DNA from: Dehalococcoidia bacterium
Lineage (GTDB): Bacteria; Chloroflexota; Dehalococcoidia; UBA2979
Length of the DNA: 61,631 bases
Direction: 5' to 3'
NCBI GenBank assembly: GCA_009379925.1
Contig: WHSU01000017.1
Coordinates: 1 to 61,631 of the forward strand
Below are positions 53,060 through 61,283 of this stretch, piece after piece (within the stretch, counting starts at the first letter, position 1; each line of letters begins with the position of its first letter). Below the pieces are notes generated by a model, which worked only from the letters and a program-made list of their open reading frames with translations, had not been told where the DNA came from and did no database searches. The translations under genes were made by a program, and so were the position numbers.

Positions 53060-53088
53060 CTGACAGCTAACGAAAAACTTGGTATCCT
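53060..53088 (+). promoter_or_regulatory. promoter of the inositol-phosphate synthase gene
   Basis: CTGACA (53060-53065) and TATCCT (53083-53088) form -35 and -10 boxes at exactly 17 bases spacing. The ATG at 53098 follows nine bases after the -10 box without room for a ribosome-binding site, so the mRNA is probably leaderless or nearly so. Confidence 0.6.
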
Positions 53089-53097
53089 ACGGGCACC

Positions 53098-54621
53098 ATG
53101 AATTCCGCAGAACGCATCATCCAGCGATTCGGGGGGCAGTCGGCCCTCGCAACTCTCATCGGAAAGCGGCAGAGCACCGTCCAGCACTGGGCCGCTACGG
53201 GCATCGTTCCCGCGCAGTGGCATCGCACGCTGCTTCAGCTCGCGCTGCAGCACAACATCTCCCTGGAGGCGAAGGACTTCGTGACAACACCTACTCGCAC
53301 CATCGAACCCGCAAACGGAAAGCTCGGCGTCATGCTCGTCGGCCTTGGGGCCGTGGCAACCACCTTCATCGCCGGCGTGGAAGGCGCGCGGCAGGGCATC
53401 AGCGCGCCCATCGGCTCCCTCACCCAGATGGGCAACATCCGTCTTGGCAAGCGCACGCAGAACCGCAACCCACTGATCAAGGACTTCGTACCCCTCGCCG
53501 GTCTCGACGACCTCGTCTTCTGCGCGTGGGACCCCATCCCTGACGATGCATACGACTCGGCTCTGAACGCCGGCGTCATCGACAAGCATGAGCACATCGA
53601 GCCGGTCAAGGACTTCCTCAAGACCATCCCCGCTCAACCGGCTGTCTTCGATGACAACTATGTGAAGCGCCTCCACGGCAAAAACATCAAGTCAGGCAAC
53701 AACAAGCGCGACCTGGCCGAACAGATCCGCGCCGACATTCGCAACTTCAAGTCGACATCCGGCGCGGACCGCCTCGTGATGGTCTGGTGCGCTTCGACAG
53801 AGATCTTCATGGAAGAGTCCGAGGTCCACCAGACGCTCAAGGCCTTCGAGACGGCCATGGAAGCCAGCGACGAAGCCATCGCGCCGTCGATGCTCTACGC
53901 CTACGCCGCCATCATGGAAGGCGTGCCCTTCGCAAACGGCGCACCAAACCTCACCTGCGACGTCCCTGCCCTCGTGAAGCTGGCGCAGGACCGAGGCGTC
54001 CCGATTGCCGGCAAGGACTTCAAGACGGGCCAGACGCTGATCAAGACCGTGCTCGCCCCGATGTTCAAGGCCCGCATGCTGGGCGTGAACGGCTGGTTCT
54101 CCACCAACATTCTCGGCAACCGCGACGGCGAAGTCCTCGATGACCCGGAAAGCTTCAAGACGAAGGAAGAGTCCAAGCTCGGCGTCCTCGAGTACCTTCT
54201 CCAGCCGGACCTGAACCCCGAGCTCTACAGCGACCTCTATCACAAGGTCCGCATCAACTACTACCCACCGCGTGGCGACAATAAAGAGGGCTGGGACAAC
54301 ATCGACATCTTTGGCTGGATGGGCTACCCCATGCAGATCAAGGTCGACTTCCTCTGCCGCGACTCCATCCTCGCGGCACCGATCGTGCTCGACCTCGCGC
54401 TGTTCATGGACCTGGCGAAGCGCGCGAACCTCGCGGGTATCCAGGAATGGCTCAGCTTCTACTTCAAAAGCCCGCAACACGCGCCTGACCTCTACCCCGA
54501 GCACGACCTCTTCATCCAGCAGACGAAGCTGAAGAACACACTTCGCTACCTCATGGGCGAAGAGCAGATCACTCACCTCGGCATCGAGTACTACGAGAGC
54601 GAGGTGCCGGTGGAGGGGTAG
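53098..54621 (+). CDS. myo-inositol-1-phosphate synthase with N-terminal helix-turn-helix
   Basis: This encodes 507 residues. Residues 1-about 60 look like a small Cro/YdaS-type helix-turn-helix (IIQRFGGQSALATLIGKRQSTVQHWAATGIVPAQWHRTLLQLALQHNI). Residues 75-507 are the IPS domain: NAD-binding GVMLVGLGAVATTFIAGVEGAR at 77-98, DRLVMVWCASTE, IAGKDFKTGQTLIKTVLAPM and GWFSTNILGNRDGEVLDDP. The enzyme makes inositol 1-phosphate from glucose 6-phosphate for inositol lipids or solutes. The fused HTH is unusual and may allow self-regulation. It has its own strong promoter and lies divergent from rdgB. Confidence 0.9.
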   Translation: MNSAERIIQRFGGQSALATLIGKRQSTVQHWAATGIVPAQWHRTLLQLALQHNISLEAKDFVTTPTRTIEPANGKLGVMLVGLGAVATTFIAGVEGARQGISAPIGSLTQMGNIRLGKRTQNRNPLIKDFVPLAGLDDLVFCAWDPIPDDAYDSALNAGVIDKHEHIEPVKDFLKTIPAQPAVFDDNYVKRLHGKNIKSGNNKRDLAEQIRADIRNFKSTSGADRLVMVWCASTEIFMEESEVHQTLKAFETAMEASDEAIAPSMLYAYAAIMEGVPFANGAPNLTCDVPALVKLAQDRGVPIAGKDFKTGQTLIKTVLAPMFKARMLGVNGWFSTNILGNRDGEVLDDPESFKTKEESKLGVLEYLLQPDLNPELYSDLYHKVRINYYPPRGDNKEGWDNIDIFGWMGYPMQIKVDFLCRDSILAAPIVLDLALFMDLAKRANLAGIQEWLSFYFKSPQHAPDLYPEHDLFIQQTKLKNTLRYLMGEEQITHLGIEYYESEVPVEG

Positions 54622-54658
54622 GCCTCTCCGTCCGCCCAGTGCTACGAGGTACTGGAAC

Positions 54659-54686
54659 GTCCTTCCGCTCTACGGAGCGGAAGGAC
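54659..54686 (+). repeat. strong hairpin after the inositol-phosphate synthase gene
   Basis: GTCCTTCCGCTC (54659-54670) pairs with GAGCGGAAGGAC (54675-54686), loop TACG. No T-run follows (GGGG), so it may be a terminator of weak form or an mRNA-protecting hairpin. The 204 bases from 54622 to the cupin hold no gene. Confidence 0.6.
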
Positions 54687-54825
54687 GGGGACATCCGGGC
54701 GAGCGCACCCTCAAGGCGGCTCCGAGGAGAAGCACCCCAACACGACAGCTGGCTGCTCGACGACGATGATCCGTGACGCACCAGCGAGGTCGACCCTCCG
54801 CCGGGCGTGCTCAAGTGAGCCACCG

Positions 54826-55242
54826 CTATCCGCGCGGTACGCCGAGGCGGTACTCGTTCCGGAACGTCCACAACATCCGGAGCATGCCGAGTTTGCCAGG
54901 CTTCCTGTCGATCGCCCGGAACATCTCCTCGGTGCGGTGTGCTGGCGTGATGCGCCAGCGCGCCCGGCAGAACGCCGAGCCAGCGTTCCACATCGCATGC
55001 GTGGTTTGCGGTGGCACCTCAAAACTTCCCCCGGCCGTTACCACCCTCGGTGATCCGCCACCCATCGCTATGGTCAGCTCGCCTTCGAGCACCTCGAAAT
55101 GCTCGGTCTGCCTCGGGTGCCAGTGTGCGCGCGGCGGCGAGCCACCCGGCTGCCAGGTCGATTCGACCTCGAGTGCCTCCGGACTTGATCGGACGATCTC
55201 CAGACTCTGCGACTCGCCCATCCTGATGCGCTCGGCAGTCAT
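54826..55242 (-). CDS. cupin-fold protein
   Basis: This encodes 138 residues from the ATG at 55242 with AGGAGG nine bases ahead. The cupin motif is clear: GGSPPRAHWHPRQTEHFEVLEGELTIAMGG (metal-binding His and Glu), then FEVPPQTTHAMWNAG. It has one domain. The C-terminus (MLWTFRNEYRLGVPRG) is short for the family, so a late truncation is possible. It is convergent with the inositol-phosphate synthase gene. Substrate unknown. Confidence 0.75.
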   Translation of the reverse strand: MTAERIRMGESQSLEIVRSSPEALEVESTWQPGGSPPRAHWHPRQTEHFEVLEGELTIAMGGGSPRVVTAGGSFEVPPQTTHAMWNAGSAFCRARWRITPAHRTEEMFRAIDRKPGKLGMLRMLWTFRNEYRLGVPRG

Positions 55243-55408
55243 CGGTCGTGGCCTCCTGCTCGTCAGTGGCTGGTCTCCGACCGACAGTACCGGCGACGGC
55301 GCCGCGCGGGCGGCGGATCGGATAGCGATCTGCCGTCCCAGCACGGACGGGCAAGGCGCTCGCGCCGCCGGCCCTCTCGACTGGCGGCGACCACCCCGGT
55401 TCGCGTCG

Positions 55409-57718
55409 CTACCCCCCGTCGTCCGGGTCGTTCTGCACCTGGAACGTGGCGCTGAGCGTCACCGTCTCGCCTGACGCCAGCTCCGCCTGGACCGCCAGCG
55501 TGTGCTCGCCGTCTTCGAGGCGCGTCGTGTCGAACGGGTTCCGCGGGCTCCCCGGCATCGAGAGCAGCGCGTTCCCCGCGAACTCGGCGAAGGGGCGGCC
55601 GTCCAACGCGACACGCACGAGACGGACGTCCGCGGCCGGCTCGAGGGACGCGACGACCTCACCACTCAGGACGGCGCCGTCCAGGGCGAACGGCTGCCCC
55701 GCCTCCGAGGCCGGCGCGACCATCAGTGTGAACGCCGCTGTGTCGCCCTCGTCGCCACCGTCCGCCGGCTCGCCATCGTCGGAAGCCCCGTCGTCCGGTG
55801 GCTCGCCGTTCGGGTCCCCACCGGCATCCGAGCCGACCTCGAAGGCCGCATTCAGCACGTGCTCAGTGCCGTCGTCCATGAACACGGTGGCGGTGACGGT
55901 GTGCGTGCCGGCCCCGAGCGACGCGAGGTCCAGCGGCCACGCGGAGCCGTCGCCCGCCGTGCCGGCGAGGTCGTACGGCTGGACGTTTTCCACCTGGTAC
56001 GCCAGCCCGGACCGCGACGGGTCGTCCACGAAGAACGCGACGAAGTCCACGCCGTCCTCCGGCACCAGGACGTAGGCCGCGCCCGCCTCCAATGTCGCGC
56101 CGTCAAGCGGCTGCGCACCGCTACGGTCCGCCGAGGCGCTCACGAGCAGGGCCAGGTCGGCCGGGGGCTCGCTCGGCGCCTCTCCGCCGACCTGCACGGC
56201 CAGAGAGAACTCCGACGTGTCACCGGTGCGCAGGTTGGTCGCGGTCGCCGTCAGCCACTCGCCGGGGGTCAGGTTGCCCTCGCCGAGGTCGACCGTAAAC
56301 GGCGCGTCGCCGCCCGGGTGCACCTCGATGGTCGTCGCGCCGATGAGGCGCGCGCCCTCGCCGTAGCCGCTGGCGTCCGGCTCCGCGCTCGCGAAGACCT
56401 CGATGCGGTAGTCGTCGCCGGGCCGGCTGTCGAGCGTCCCGGCGACATGACCGGCCGCCAGTTCGTCCGCGTCGAGCACGGGGAAGTTCTGCAGGTTATT
56501 GGCGATGCCCTCGAAGCCCGGGTCCAGGTCGCCCGGGTCGTTCGCCGTCACGCCGTCGCCGTTGAGGTCGATGCCGAGGCCGCCGTTGGCGAAGATCGAG
56601 TTCCCCAGCACCAGGTTGCCGGTGGCCGCGCCCTGCACGTCCGAGACCAACACGCCGCCGAGCCCGTTATGGGCGATCACGTTGCCCGCGCCCGCGTCGG
56701 CGCCGCCAATCCGCACATCGTGGCCGCCCGCGGAGACGCGGATGCCCGCGCCGCCGTTCGGCAGCGCGACCGTGCCGGACGCGTCCGTGCCGATGAGGTT
56801 GCCACGAATGAACGCCGCCTCGGGGCCGGTGGAGGAGTAGTCGATGCCGTCACCGGCGTTGCCCGACACCACGTTCCCCACAATGTCGGTGCCGACGCCG
56901 AACACCTGCAGCCCGGTGCCGGACCCCAGCGCCTGGACGCCGTCCGTGCCGATCAGGTTGCCGGCCACCAGGTCGCCGAACGAGCGCGCGAGCCGGATGC
57001 CGTCCGTGACGGTGTTCCCCTGGCCCGCCTCGAGCCCTCCGATGGTGTTCAGGGCGGATTCGAGCACCTCGATGCGCTGGATCGTATTGGCCTGCACGGT
57101 GTTGAAGGCGGAGCCGCCTTCGACGCCACGCACGATCGAGAGCTGGCCGATCTCGTTGCCCGCGCCGGCCGAACCGATGACGTTGCCATCGGTGTTGTCG
57201 GTCAGTTCGAGGACATCGAGGACGCTGTCCTGGACGGTGTTTTCGTTGGCCGTGGACAGGAGCAGGCTCGGTCCGTCGAACGAATGCACGGTCAGCCCTC
57301 GTACGGTGCTCTCGCCGCCGGCGATGTGTAGCCCGGGGGCGTCGGGACCCGCGCTGGAGCCGTCGAGCGTGACGTCTGCAGCGTCGAGGGCGACCGCGTC
57401 GGACACCACGGGCAGCGCCGCGGCCGGGGTGATCGTCGTCGCGCCGTCGAGCGTGAACGTGATGCTGTCCAGGCCGGCGACCGCGTTCGCCTCCTGGATG
57501 GCCGCGCGCAGGGTGCAATCGCCGTCCGCGGTGGCGCACTCGCCATCTCCCGGCTCGACATCCGCCGCATCGCCCGGACTTGTGACGACGAATGTCTCTT
57601 GCGCCCCGGCTGTAGACATCGAGAGCCACGCCGACCCGACGAGGGCGGCGAGAAGTACGACCGCGAGCGCCAGGTGCCGTGGGCGGAGTGGGCTGTGGAT
57701 CCGGGCCGCGGTATCCAT
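55409..57718 (-). CDS. large secreted parallel beta-helix protein (CSLREA-type)
   Basis: This encodes 769 residues with a signal peptide (about 1-40, AGAQ end). A CSLREA-type segment (CTLRAAIQEANAVAG) begins a parallel beta-helix rich in GNxIG repeats (NTVTDGIRLARSFGDLVAGNLIGTDG, AFIRGNLIGTDASG, GNVIAHNGLGGV). The C-terminal third has two further beta-sandwich-like repeats (LLVSASADRSGAQPLDGATLE... and FTLMVAPASEAGQPFALDGAVL...) separated by an acidic linker (DGASDDGEPADGGDEGD). It has no catalytic motif that I can see. Likely an extracellular adhesin or surface carbohydrate-associated protein. Confidence 0.8.
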   Translation of the reverse strand: MDTAARIHSPLRPRHLALAVVLLAALVGSAWLSMSTAGAQETFVVTSPGDAADVEPGDGECATADGDCTLRAAIQEANAVAGLDSITFTLDGATTITPAAALPVVSDAVALDAADVTLDGSSAGPDAPGLHIAGGESTVRGLTVHSFDGPSLLLSTANENTVQDSVLDVLELTDNTDGNVIGSAGAGNEIGQLSIVRGVEGGSAFNTVQANTIQRIEVLESALNTIGGLEAGQGNTVTDGIRLARSFGDLVAGNLIGTDGVQALGSGTGLQVFGVGTDIVGNVVSGNAGDGIDYSSTGPEAAFIRGNLIGTDASGTVALPNGGAGIRVSAGGHDVRIGGADAGAGNVIAHNGLGGVLVSDVQGAATGNLVLGNSIFANGGLGIDLNGDGVTANDPGDLDPGFEGIANNLQNFPVLDADELAAGHVAGTLDSRPGDDYRIEVFASAEPDASGYGEGARLIGATTIEVHPGGDAPFTVDLGEGNLTPGEWLTATATNLRTGDTSEFSLAVQVGGEAPSEPPADLALLVSASADRSGAQPLDGATLEAGAAYVLVPEDGVDFVAFFVDDPSRSGLAYQVENVQPYDLAGTAGDGSAWPLDLASLGAGTHTVTATVFMDDGTEHVLNAAFEVGSDAGGDPNGEPPDDGASDDGEPADGGDEGDTAAFTLMVAPASEAGQPFALDGAVLSGEVVASLEPAADVRLVRVALDGRPFAEFAGNALLSMPGSPRNPFDTTRLEDGEHTLAVQAELASGETVTLSATFQVQNDPDDGG

Positions 57719-58036
57719 GGGGCGGGGTCCTTCCCTGGCGCCGTCCTATGGGCGGCGCGCTGCGCGGGGGACGGGAGTATGTCAGCGGGCGCCGGAGACG
57801 CGGCTCGTTACGTAGGGAGGCGCTACAGTTGTAATGACCGTGCAAGAAAGACGGGCTGCACGGTGATGCTCGCGGCAGGTGGACGCCCGTACCGTGGCCG
57901 AAGCGCAGCGCCGTACGACCACGCACACTCGCGTGCGCGTCAGTCCACCGCGTACCCGCGTCGCTCAACGGCTCCACCGGGGCCGGACGGGTCGCCATTG
58001 GCCGTCCGGCACCCTCAACCTGCCAGGAAAGAACTC
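57719..58036. other. intergenic stretch
   Basis: No open reading frame with coding character, RNA gene or repeat is visible in these 318 bases. They presumably hold the promoter of the beta-helix gene and whatever lay upstream of the broken permease gene. Confidence 0.4.
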
Positions 58037-58719
58037 GTGAACCTCGCCCTGGCCGCGGCAGCCCTGGTCATGGTGGGGCTCGGCACCGCCCTCGGCCTCG
58101 AAGCCGCCGACCCATCCGAACTCCGCGACGAGTCGGCATGGACACCGGCCAGGTTCATCACGATGCCCGCGCAGCTCCCACTCCTGGGTCTTGCCCTGAC
58201 CGCGTCACTTCCGACTACACAACCGGCGGAATCGTACTGGCGCTGCAGTGGACGCCACAACGCACCATCCTCTTCGCCGCTCGCACCGCCGTGACCGTAG
58301 CCGTCGCCACCGGCGCGGGTGTGCTGCTCGCGGCCTGCGGACTAGCCGCATTCGGCACCGCCGGATCAGCCCCCACCCAACCGTGGGATGAGGCCCTGAA
58401 CCTGCTGGGGGCCGCCGCCTTCGTGTTCGCTTCCGGGACCGCCCTCGCGGTCGGGCTCGGGTTCCTGCTACGTACCATGGCCGGAGCCCTGATCACGGTG
58501 TTCCTCCTGATGCTGGTACTCCCTCTGCTGCTAGCAGCCTTCCGCGGTTGGATATCGACTCTCGGCGCGGCCCTACCAGGGTCCGGCGCAGCATTCCTCC
58601 TTGTCGGAGAGCCGTCCAGCATGACCACGGCTTCGTCCGTAGTGGTCCTGCCCGCCTGGGCGGGCGGAATTCTGCTACTCGGCTGGCTCCGACTGACCCG
58701 TGATGACGCGAACCGGTGA
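58037..58719 (+). pseudogene. ABC-2 type permease, frameshifted
   Basis: A GTG at 58037 (AGGAAAG ahead) begins a hydrophobic frame (VNLALAAAALVMVGLGTALGLEAADPSELRDESAWTPARF...LPLLGLALTA). Near 58195-58205 the meaningful frame changes to one reading VTSDYTTGGIVLALQWTPQRTILFAARTAVTV and on through several membrane helices to 58719. That joint matches the usual ABC-2 permease motif (VTSDYATGGI-like) across two frames. An ATP-binding partner is absent. It is a broken or mis-sequenced gene. Confidence 0.7.
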
Positions 58720-59002
58720 CTGGCAGTCGTGTCAGGGACACGAAACCGACGAACGGGGAGGACGTGCGGGTCACCGAGCATCAGCGCCGTGCCCACAAGT
58801 GGGGCCGGCGAGAAGCCAGGCGTCGTCTCGACACGACTAGGCTGCAAGATGGAAGGGTCGGTCGATCGCTCGGTGACCGCCGGCCATGACCGTGAGCGGC
58901 AACGGTCGGTGATGCCGGGACTGTGTCCGTTCAGTGATGAGTTTGTCGTCGTACGGACGGGCGGACAGACCGCCCCACGGCATGAAGAGAAAGGGAAGTA
59001 CC

Positions 59003-59479
59003 ATGAAGGAGATCATTACCCACCTCGCGTTCCCGGCGGGCATCGAGGAAGCGGTGCACTTCTACACCGGCCTGTTCCCCGACTCCCGCATCACCGGCGA
59101 GACCCGGTTCGGTCCCAGCGAGCCTGGACCCGAGGGTGAAGTCCGCACGCTGCGGTTCGAACTGCTCGGACGCAAATACCTCGCCGTCAACGGCGGCGCG
59201 GACTTCCAGTTCGCCGAGGGCACCAGCCTGTTGGTGCAGTGCGACACCCAGGAGGAGATCGATCGCCTCTGGGACGCGCTCGGCGAGGGCGGACAGCCCG
59301 CTGACTGTGGCTGGGTCACCGACCGATTCGGCCTCACCTGGCAGATCACCGCAACCATCGCGGAGACCTACCTGTACGGATCCGATCCGGCTGCGGGACA
59401 ACGTGCCGTCGAAGCGACCTACGCGATGAAGAAGATCGACATCTCAAGCCTGGAGCGCGCGGCGCGTGGCGACAGCTGA
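59003..59479 (+). CDS. VOC-fold protein (PhnB-like)
   Basis: This encodes 158 residues from an ATG preceded by AAGGGAAG. The glyoxalase/PhnB-type fold is clear (ITHLAFPAGIEEAVHFYTGLFPDSRI, LRFELLGRKYLAVNGGADFQFAEGTSLLVQCDTQEEIDRLWDALGEGG, CGWVTDRFGLTWQI). It probably binds a small metabolite or metal. A sigma-factor fragment begins 13 bases before its stop. No substrate can be named. Confidence 0.85.
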   Translation: MKEIITHLAFPAGIEEAVHFYTGLFPDSRITGETRFGPSEPGPEGEVRTLRFELLGRKYLAVNGGADFQFAEGTSLLVQCDTQEEIDRLWDALGEGGQPADCGWVTDRFGLTWQITATIAETYLYGSDPAAGQRAVEATYAMKKIDISSLERAARGDS

Positions 59480-59575
59480 ACGATCACCCAGCCCATCGGG
59501 CGAAGCGGATCGGCTGGCCGCAGCGCCACGCGGCGACCGGTCCGCCTTCGATGCCCTCGTCGCGGCACACGACGC
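59466..59575 (+). pseudogene. stub of a sigma-70-type gene
   Basis: A GTG at 59466 overlaps the end of the VOC gene and reads ATAERSPSPSGEADRLAAAPRGDRSAFDALVAAHD, matching the N-terminus of ECF sigma factors (LAAARxGDxxAFxALV-type). After about 36 residues the frame loses this character and runs into sequence antisense to the truncated integrase. The stub therefore appears cut by an insertion. ECF/VOC gene neighbours are common in related bacteria. Confidence 0.5.
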
Positions 59576-59915
59576 GAACTGCACGTTTCGCGATACGTTT
59601 GACTGTGGACGGCCGTCCGCTCTTTCCGAGCGGACGGCCGTCGAGGGTCAGAAAGAAGTAGACGTCTGGGCCCACCGGCGCCGCCCGGTAGTGGTTCTGG
59701 TAGCGCCAGAGCGAGCGCTGCGCGGCCGCTCCAAAGGGGACGATGCGTTCCTTGCCGCCTTTCCCCAGCACCTTGAGCCGGCCCGCCTGAAGGTCGAGGT
59801 CGACCGTACGTAGTCCAGTCACCTCGCTGATACGCAGCCCCGCGTCAAGCATCAGCGTGAGAATGGCGTGGGCGCGGTCACCCCTGTCTGTCCTGGGGTC
59901 GGATGCCGTCACCAT
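59484..59915 (-). pseudogene. truncated tyrosine recombinase
   Basis: Readable from the ATG at 59915: AHAILTLMLDAGLRISEVTGLRTVDLDLQAGRLKVLGKGGKERIVPFG holds the first catalytic Arg (GLRISEV) and the Lys (GKGGKER). Sense fades after ITKRIAKRA-like sequence before the His-x-x-Arg, His/Trp and Tyr residues, so the enzyme cannot be active. The frame overlaps the sigma stub on the other strand. It is the remnant of a second integrating element. Confidence 0.75.
59608..59642. repeat. 15-base perfect inverted repeat in the integrase remnant
   Basis: GACGGCCGTCCGCTC (59608-59622) and GAGCGGACGGCCGTC (59628-59642), loop TTTCC. It falls inside the integrase-derived sequence close to where the reading frame fades. 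It could be part of an old recombination site or a chance palindrome in coding DNA. Confidence 0.6.
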
Positions 59916-59931
59916 ACGATTGCATCGGAAT

Positions 59932-59947
59932 CGATACAGTCGTATCG
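59932..59947. promoter_or_regulatory. candidate TetR operator
   Basis: CGATAC (59932-59937) and GTATCG (59942-59947) form an inverted repeat with spacer AGTC, seven bases before the tetR start at 59955. This is the usual position for autorepression; a related half ATACGATTGC lies just upstream. Confidence 0.55.
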
Positions 59948-59954
59948 TAATCGC

Positions 59955-60638
59955 GTGACCACTCGTACGAATCCCACCGATGTCACTGCGCGCGCCCGGA
60001 TCCGGGATACCGCCATCGTGCTCTTTGCCGACCACGGGTACCGGGGGGTCTCGATCCGGGACATCGCCGCGGGCTCGGGCGTGTCAGCAGGGCTCGTGCA
60101 GCACCACTTCGGGACGAAGGAGCGGTTGCGCGAGGAGTGCGATGTCCACGCCTTCAGCGTGCTGCGGTCAACCAAGATCGCCGGGCTAGAGCCGGAAGCG
60201 ACGAAGGATCCGCTGTTCCTCGCCGCCGCCTACCAGAACGCCATCCCCGTCGTGCGCTACATCGCCCGGGCACTCGTCGACAGCTCGCCTGGAGCGGCCA
60301 CGTTGTTCGAGGAGATGGTCGCCATGACGGAGGACCTCATCCAGCGCGGACAGTTCAACGTGCAGACGGATGACATCCGCGCCTTCTCGACCGTTCTCAC
60401 ATCCCAGGCCCTGGGCGTGCTCGTGCTGCACCAGCATGTCTCGCGCTCGCTGGGCGCTGACGTGTTCACGATGCCCGGTTACATCCGGCTGGCACGCGCG
60501 ACGCTGGAGCTCTACTCCTCGCCGGTGATTCCGTCCGAGATGGCCGCATCGATGCGCGAAGGCCTCGGTGGGCTCGATCCGAATGACGACAACCGGCCGC
60601 CAAGTCGGCCCACGGACGAATCGTCGATCGACGTCTGA
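59955..60638 (+). CDS. TetR-family transcriptional regulator
   Basis: This encodes 227 residues from a GTG at 59955. The N-terminal helix-turn-helix is clear: ARIRDTAIVLFADHGYRGVSIRDIAAGSGVSAGLVQHHFGTKERL. The C-terminal ligand domain is helical (AAYQNAIPVVRYIARALVDSSPGAATLFEEMVAMTEDLI). Its end lies ten bases from where the SRPBCC gene on the other strand loses its frame. It may repress the divergent remnant or itself. Confidence 0.85.
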   Translation: MTTRTNPTDVTARARIRDTAIVLFADHGYRGVSIRDIAAGSGVSAGLVQHHFGTKERLREECDVHAFSVLRSTKIAGLEPEATKDPLFLAAAYQNAIPVVRYIARALVDSSPGAATLFEEMVAMTEDLIQRGQFNVQTDDIRAFSTVLTSQALGVLVLHQHVSRSLGADVFTMPGYIRLARATLELYSSPVIPSEMAASMREGLGGLDPNDDNRPPSRPTDESSIDV

Positions 60639-60948
60639 GGATGGCCGGCTGCAGCTCCGTTTCCTGGTCGGCGGCGAAACTGGCATGCCGCCAACTGAGC
60701 ACGAGGCGGCATGGTGGGTCCCACACGCGGATGTGACCGACGACGAACAGGCCGCCGTCGGCGTAGGTCTCCATCAACCGTCCGCCGAGACCGGGTTCCA
60801 AGGCGAGCGTTCCCGTCCGCCCCGCGGTGAACTGGAACAGGCTGTTTGGCTGCCACCACGCGGCGATCTCCTTGGTGAACGCCGCGAACGCTCGCTCCGC
60901 CGGTACCGGCACCCGGAGCGTCACCAGGACGCGCGAGCGCTCGGTCAC
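60466..60948 (-). pseudogene. SRPBCC (AHSA1-like) gene, 3' half lost
   Basis: From a GTG at 60948 overlapping the arsR stop as GTGA, 100 residues of a typical AHSA1 domain are readable (VTLRVPVPAERAFAAFTKEIAAWWQ, RLMETYADGGLFVVGHIRVWDPPCRLVLSWRHASFAADQETELQ). At about 60648 the meaningful sequence stops and antisense of tetR begins; the frame runs on to 60466 as nonsense. Full members are about 150 residues. The normal partner of an ArsR regulator is thus truncated. Confidence 0.7.
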
Positions 60949-61283
60949 GGTTCCTGTCCGAGATGCGCGGCAAAGGCTGTCAACTGTTCGACCCAGGCAC
61001 GCTCTGCCGTGTCGAGCCAGATACGCAGCTCGGCGATCGGCGCCGAACGCAGCGCGTAGATCCGCACCCGCGCATCGAACTCCGGATGCCTCTCCGTGAC
61101 CAGATCGCTCTGGCGCAGGACCCGCAGGTGCTTGCTCATGGCGGACCGCGTGGCGCCGAGCGCCTCCGCCAGCTCGCTGGCCCGTCGCGGTCGCTCCGCC
61201 AGCAACTCGACCGCCCGACGCCGGAGGGGATCGGCCAACGCGGCCAGCGTGCCGTCCACGCCGGCGACCGCGGGCTCGGTCAT
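60945..61283 (-). CDS. ArsR-family transcriptional regulator
   Basis: This encodes 112 residues from an ATG at 61283 that overlaps the upstream VOC stop as ATGA. The winged helix is clear (ADPLRRRAVELLAERPRRASELAEALGATRSAMSKHLRVLRQSDLVTERHPE). Metal-binding Cys residues are absent, as in the ArsR-SRPBCC family pairs that control a small-molecule pathway. It is followed by the SRPBCC gene. Confidence 0.85.
   Translation of the reverse strand: MTEPAVAGVDGTLAALADPLRRRAVELLAERPRRASELAEALGATRSAMSKHLRVLRQSDLVTERHPEFDARVRIYALRSAPIAELRIWLDTAERAWVEQLTAFAAHLGQEP

Noticed and set aside
55502..57331. Plus-strand open frame opposite the beta-helix gene
   Set aside because: Arg/Val/His-rich antisense frame; the minus-strand protein has a signal peptide and repeats.
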